Shown in pieces: positions 58,285 through 64,000 of a DNA stretch of 64,000 nucleotides; the first letter of the stretch is position 1; each line of letters starts with the position of its first letter. Location of the stretch: contig NC_089442.1 of assembly GCF_026210795.1 (NCBI RefSeq), positions 4,430,501 to 4,494,500 on the forward strand. Reading direction: 5' to 3'. The position numbers were made by a program, and so were the translations under genes. The notes under the pieces are model-generated. The model was not told the origin of the DNA and made no database searches. It saw only the letters and a list, made by a program, of their open reading frames with translations. Source of the stretch: Rhizophagus irregularis. Lineage: Eukaryota > Glomeromycota > Glomeromycetes > Glomerales > Glomeraceae.

Positions 58285-59778
58285 GAAAAGAAAAGTTCGA
58301 TTATATGACGAATTTGTGGAGATATGTTATCCATCATGATAACATAAATATCTATAGTAGACAAAATATGATTAAAAAAAAAAGAATCGGTTTAATATTT
58401 TAATAGTGTCATTCATATTGACATGACATAAAAAATTAATTTAAGGTAATTTAATTTTCACACACGCACAAAAAATTTTTTATTAAGTTAAAAATTTTTT
58501 TTTTCTTAAAAAGAAAAAAAAAGAAATAATATGTTTATAAAGTGTGGAGATTAATATAAAGATTTATTTTTTTTATTATTTTTTTTTATTCTAAGAATTA
58601 GCAAACATAAGTTATATATTGTTTCTTTTTACTAAAAAGAATTCAATTTCTTGTTAATATTTTTTTTTATTATTATTGTTAAAAAAAAAATTAAAATAAA
58701 AAAAATTAAGTTGTTAAGGATAAAAAGGGACACTGCGCCATTTATACACTGCGCCATTTCTATACTGCGCCGCACGCTTTAATTTTCTCCATTATTTTCG
58801 TTACCATTTTTGTTAATAATTGTTTTTTTTTAAAAAAAAAAAAATTTCAGACTCGGCACCGAAAATACAGTAAATTATTAACAACAATCTTCTTTTTCAC
58901 TCAATATTTCAATATAACATACTACAATTACTACGTACATTATTATGTATATATATAAATTCATAATAAACAATAACAGATAGCCAAAATATTATCTCAA
59001 CTGCGCCATAAAGATAAAGTGACGTTTATCTTTCAAAAAATATTTAAACATTATGTTTAAATGCATTGCATATTATTATTTTGATTTCATACAATTATTA
59101 ACAAGCAGCATGAAGATAAGGCTCATGATCTCATTGGCATACGGAACTCGGATAAAAGTATAAATAAATGAAAATATGCTGTTTGTTACAAATGAATATC
59201 GAAGAATGTTAAGATTAAAATATGCATTACAATAATCTTTTCTATATTATGTTGTCTTTGTGTACTTTTGTTTGGATTTTCATTTGAAATGTTTCCAATG
59301 CTACAACATTTAGGGTAATTATGTGTTACAAAGAAATCACATTTTTTTTTTTTTTTTAAACGAAGTTTCCATTTTAGCGAAATCATTTGGAATCAAAAAT
59401 TATACCGGATCTAAATGCTTCAACATGAATAAGATCTTTTTTTTTCGGAGGTTTTTTTTTAAAAATTCTCTTTTTTCACTTCATTCATTTTAACATTTTT
59501 GTCCAAATGATGTAAAATATAGTAATTTCATAATAAGTATTATATCATCTCTTTAAGAATTTCTATTTATCGGGATTTCTTTTATAGTGTACATACAAAA
59601 TGTTACAAATTTAGAAGTCTAAATTGTAAATGAAAGAAAATTTATAAAATCGCCAGTTTAATAAGTTGAATCTTATTTATTTCTCTCGTTAATTTACTAT
59701 ATTTCAGAGAGATTGATCATACTTTATATTAAAGACATTATTAAGCTGCGTAGAAAACATATCTGATATAAACTTGCA
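58285..59778. other. spacer with a triple ACTGCGCC repeat
   Basis: Downstream of the regulator, ACTGCGCC occurs at 58732, 58748 and 58764, exactly 16 bp apart, with AT-rich fill. A fourth lies at 59000. The rest is homopolymer-rich with no gene. Confidence 0.5.
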
Positions 59779-60852
59779 ATGGAAGAAGAGAAAATAATCC
59801 CAGAAGGGTCAGAACAATTCTTTAGTAAGTCAATTATGAAAGAATCATATTTTATTTATTTATAAGAAAATGTTTCGTTTCATCATCTTTTTTTTTTTTA
59901 GTTGAATTTGCGAAGAAGAATTACATAGAGTTAAGTATTGTTGGATCACTTTTTGCGTTCGCAATATTTGTTTACTTAATTGGACGATGTAATAATAAAA
60001 AGGTATTAGATATTGAGAAGAACTTTTGCTATTTTTTTTTTTTGATTTAATATAATTTATTTAAAAATTTGTTTTATTATCTTTATTAGGGAAATAATTT
60101 TGTAATGTTCAACTTTCTCTTTATATGTTATGACTTAGCATTTGATATAGCATTTCTTGTAAAAAATGCGAAGGATGTTCCAGGATTATTTAGACCAGCG
60201 TAAGAAATAATAAAAAAGTTTTTTAATTATTTAAATAATTTGATATCTTTTTTAACTTTTTGATACATAATTATATAGGTTATTAATTTTAATAATATCA
60301 GGATCAATTAACCTAGCGATGAGCTTTGCAATAATTATATATCAAAGAATTTGTAATCCAGCATTTTCAAATTGGCTTAAAGAAAATAATAGATTTGCCG
60401 CTTTAATCACAATATTCTCGGCGGCGAATATACAAGCATTAAAGATTATTTCATCAAATTATGGGGGAATGGACGTACTTCAAGTAAAATATTCTTCTAA
60501 TGGACAAAGGGCTATTGCTTGGGGCGGAGTCTTAAATCTTGCTTTCCAAGATATACCTCAATTAGTTATTTTGGTAAGTAATAAAGACGGGCCAGCGTAG
60601 GGACATTTTAATATTTCTAATAGCCTGTCTTTCCTTATTTATTAGGTAAAATATTGGATCAAAACGGAAGGATATGTATTTTTTCCTTTTATAAGTCTAA
60701 TATTAAGTGTTACGATTTTATTTATTGATTTCTTTGGAAGAATTTATGATGCTATCATTATTTCAAATGATGATGATGGAACAACACGTCGTGTGAATAA
60801 TCGTTCAAGTGATAGTTCTTATCAATACAGTATGCGAGTTGGAGCTCCTTAA
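59779..60852 (+). CDS. hypothetical six-helix membrane protein
   Basis: Five exons join to 252 codons: 59779-59824, 59902-60002, 60090-60199, 60279-60573 and 60646-60852. All introns are 69-87 bp with GT and AG ends. A short acidic N-terminus (MEEEKIIPEG) precedes about six hydrophobic segments: LSIVGSLFAFAIFVYLIG, FNFLFICYDLAFDIAFLV, LILIISGSINLAMSFAIII, FAALITIFSAANIQALKII, LNLAFQDIPQLVILV and FPFISLILSVTILFIDFF. A polar C-terminal tail with Asp, Arg and Ser follows. No family is recognised. Topology alone suggests a transporter-like or sensory membrane protein. Confidence 0.85.
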
Positions 60853-63489
60853 TTGAAACAACGGATATTGATAAAAAAAAAGGACTTTTTTTTAAAAAAT
60901 TTTAATAAGTACAAGTATACTAAATAGAAATATAATATAATTTGTTTTTTTTTTTTAATAAAATTAATAAAATGAAAACATATAAAACATATATAAACAT
61001 ATAGATGGCACCGTAATAAATATATAGTACGTCATTAATATATTAATATATTATTATGTATAATTTTTCGCAGGGTTTAATGTTTATTTTCACAATGTAT
61101 TTTTAAAACCCCTTTAACTGTTTCAACCGTTTCAATAATTTTTGAAAAATGGTAATAATATAAATACACAGTAGTGATACAAAACGGGAAGGATATTGAT
61201 ATTTTAGGTAGGTGACAATAAGTCGGTATCAGTATCTAAAATTTTTCCTATTGCACGAACAGTGTTTAAGTAATCATACCAATAATACACTTATTGGTAT
61301 CGATCCTGCGGGAGTAACCGATATTTTGCCCCCCTAATTCCGAACAATTATGTTATTATATTGGTGTTATTTTAAAACCTTATATAAATAAACAAGTTCA
61401 TTTGTGCTTTCCTTCTTGGCAACGGCGATCATATGATCTAAATTGAACATAAATAATAAATAAATATTATAATATAAGCAAAAGCACCTTTCATAATTAT
61501 TTTGCCGGAAAAACGATTAAAAATAAACGTAAATGTTTATGATTAAATTTACCGTGTATGTTGCGATTTTCAAGATATTTATTTACACTTAAACTCCTAT
61601 TTTTTCCGTACCCCTCCCCCTATTTTTTGATTATCCGAGACTAAAAATTCATCGGAATTTCTCCAAGTAGTACAAAAACTCAGTACCTGATCACTTAATA
61701 ATTCACGTATAACTCTAATGTATTTTTGCATTTGTGACTATGTTATTTTTTTGTGTCATATTCTCTTAAAGAGGATACGAATAAGGAATACTGGGAAATT
61801 GTTAAGTAAATAAGTTTCTATATATACTGTACATACTACTAACTACCAATCTGCTGCGTTTTATGTTAACTTTGCACGACAAAATATTGAAAAAATTTGT
61901 ATAATTTTACCCGTTATTATTTATTTACACTTTTCGATTACGAACGAACCAATAAAGATTAGAATAGATGTGTTAAAGTAACGACTGTTAGTAGATTTTA
62001 CATAATAGATTTGATTATCCTATCGGCATTATATATATACCGAGGGATTCTTTTTGTCCCGGACCCCCGGTATAAAAAAGTATAAAATCCATCGGTGTAT
62101 ACGTCATACACAATCAGATAACCATCTTTACGCATAAATTTTTTTTATTAAATCTTGTTATAATATCCATATACGATCGGAAATCATGATCTTTTTGTTT
62201 TAATATCATTGAGCCCTTTTTTTTGTGTTATTCAGGTATATTATAATATAATAATTATTCAATTTTTTTTAAGAATTTTACGAATTTTACTTTTATAAAA
62301 AAAATTTGTAAAATTCAATATTATCTAATGTTTTAATTAACTATTATCAATTTTTTATTATTATCATTATGGTTCTATTATTAAATAATTGATCTGTACA
62401 CATATTTTTATTAAAAATTATTAAAAAAATTAATATTTAAAACAGAGAATTCTAAATTTATGTTTGTAAAATAGAAAATAATGTTTGTGCGCAATCTACA
62501 ATATCTACAATTACAATTTACAATGGTGATTTATTAAATGATTTAATGTCACGACTGCCACGTGTGTATCACACATCATGCAGCTAGTTTATTCTTTGTT
62601 TAAATTTTAAATTATTAGTTATTCAATATAATTTTTTTATTTATTGTACGCAGTCGCTCCACATGAGTTCTGACTAGCCGATGTGAGAACCAGGGAAGAT
62701 GTTTGGTTAATGTTAATCGCACAAGTAGATCGATTAGGGTTATATAATTCTTATTTTAAATCCAATTAATCCAATTAATCCAATTATAAGCAATATAAAA
62801 AAATATATATTATCCTATATTTACAAAACAAAACAAAAAAAAAGTAAAACAAAAATCAAATCAAATTAATGAATGATAATTAGTACAAAAATGTCAAAAT
62901 CATATTCGTAATCTTATGAAGATAACGTTCATTTCTTTTTTTATCAATTTATCATATGTTTTTTATTTACAAATAAAAAAAATTAAATTTTTTAAAATTC
63001 CATAATTTTAAAAACTTGATCAAAAACCTGATTCATGTGTTTGATTTTTTTGAAATATTTTTTTATCATTGGTATAATTGATGTCAGACAAGTTTTTCAT
63101 GATTTTTTAAAAAAAAGGTGATTCTCATGAAAATTATATTTACCAATACAAGGTAAGAAAGAACTTTTAAAGATCGGAAAAAAGTTTACTGCAAAGATAT
63201 AGTTAATATAGTTTTACTTATATAGAACAATCGACATCCATACAACTTCTTAATTTTTTTTCCGGTTTTTACGATCGTCACAAAATCAATTTATAATTTC
63301 TCACCTCATTTCCAAACACATTTGATTTTCACTCGTTAATATAGATTGTCAAATTTTCAATATGTGAATAGCCAATCAATCTATTTGTTACTTATAAAAA
63401 AAAATCCAAGGATTTTGATAATATAATTTCATTTGTTCATATATTAGAATATTTGTGATCACGTGCAATATATTTTTGCGAGCGCATTT
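60853..63489. other. spacer, no supported gene
   Basis: AT-rich with stops in all frames. Small GC-richer patches at 61284-61345 and 62040-62110 (ACCGAGGGATT, then GGACCCCCGGTATA) might be decayed elements, but no clear ends are seen. Confidence 0.4.
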
Positions 63490-63650
63490 ATTTCACCGAA
63501 AATCGTTTCATCGACTCATCGACAATCAACTTACCAATAGACATTTTACATACAGGATCATTTCACCTACAATTTGTTTCAGTGATGGTCATTTCACCGA
63601 TAGGTTCATTTTATTGACAGGATTATTTCACCGAGAATTATTTCACCGAC
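63490..63650. repeat. TTTCACCGA degenerate tandem repeat
   Basis: The word ATTTCACCGA or close variants (TTTCATCGA, TTTCACCTA) recurs about ten times at 10-25 bp spacing. The open frame through it is an artefact of the repeat. Confidence 0.7.
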
Positions 63651-64000
63651 AAATGATAATAAATGAATTTTTTATAATAAAAATATTCATTGATTATATT
63701 TTTGTATTTTTCGTCCTTTCGTTAGGGTTTTGTTTTTTATCGCACCCGCGAAATATCGCATCCCCTTATAAAAGTCGAAAACAGTATTCTAAATCCTTTT
63801 TGATATTCTAAATATATTAAATAAAATTGTAAAGCAGGCAAAAATACGCATACTATATGGTTTTTTAAAGCGTTAAAATAAGTATGTTGTAGACCAAATC
63901 TAAACCAATGTTCCAAATAGTGTTGGTCTCCGTAAATAGTTGTAAGTTCCAAAAATCAAGTAAATATAACGGTTGTAAATCAGAATTACCATCTTTTAGC

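Overview
The window looks like nuclear DNA of an AT-rich, intron-rich fungus. The best guess is an arbuscular mycorrhizal (Glomeromycotina, Rhizophagus-like) genome. This is inferred from the very high A+T content, long homopolymer runs, short GT-AG introns of about 50-200 bp, a BTB-BACK protein, MULE transposase remains, a fungal Zn2Cys6 regulator, a multicopper oxidase, and locally expanded, partly decayed gene families separated by long empty spacers. No prokaryotic, viral, rRNA, tRNA or CRISPR feature was recognised.

Layout. 1-3.3 kb: two arrays of tandemly repeated, exon-like mini-units on the minus strand, ending in what looks like a 3' terminal exon at the left edge. 4.2-6.7 kb: a seven-exon gene joining a von Willebrand A domain to a BTB-BACK module. 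7.7-10.0 kb: a relic MULE transposase, with a small MITE-like element at 10.5 kb. 12.1-35.3 kb: a cluster of four copies of a large protein with a propeller-like N-terminus and a TRP-like six-helix channel domain. Three are + strand and one is - strand. Every copy carries inactivating lesions, and one is split by a 2.25-kb insertion. Inside this cluster (26.1-28.2 kb, minus) is an intact five-exon multipass membrane protein gene (copy A).

35.3-46.9 kb holds no intact gene. It contains a MITE with about 40-bp inverted ends (37.6 kb) and a diverged tandem duplication (41.2-45.2 kb) with gene relics. 47.0-49.7 kb is a ten-exon secreted multicopper oxidase with a MITE in one intron. It faces a second copy (B) of the multipass membrane protein (50.8-53.0 kb, minus). 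Their convergent 3' ends were duplicated in tandem by about 0.8 kb, and copy B has a 40-bp minisatellite in an intron. 57.3-58.3 kb is a single-exon Zn2Cys6 regulator and 59.8-60.9 kb a five-exon six-helix membrane protein. The last 3 kb hold only repeats.

The exon joins given for the intact genes were checked by hand for reading frame, and each adds up to an open frame. Functions come from motifs only. Nothing shows that the genes form one pathway. The shared theme is membrane proteins in locally duplicated families, with continuing gene birth and decay.
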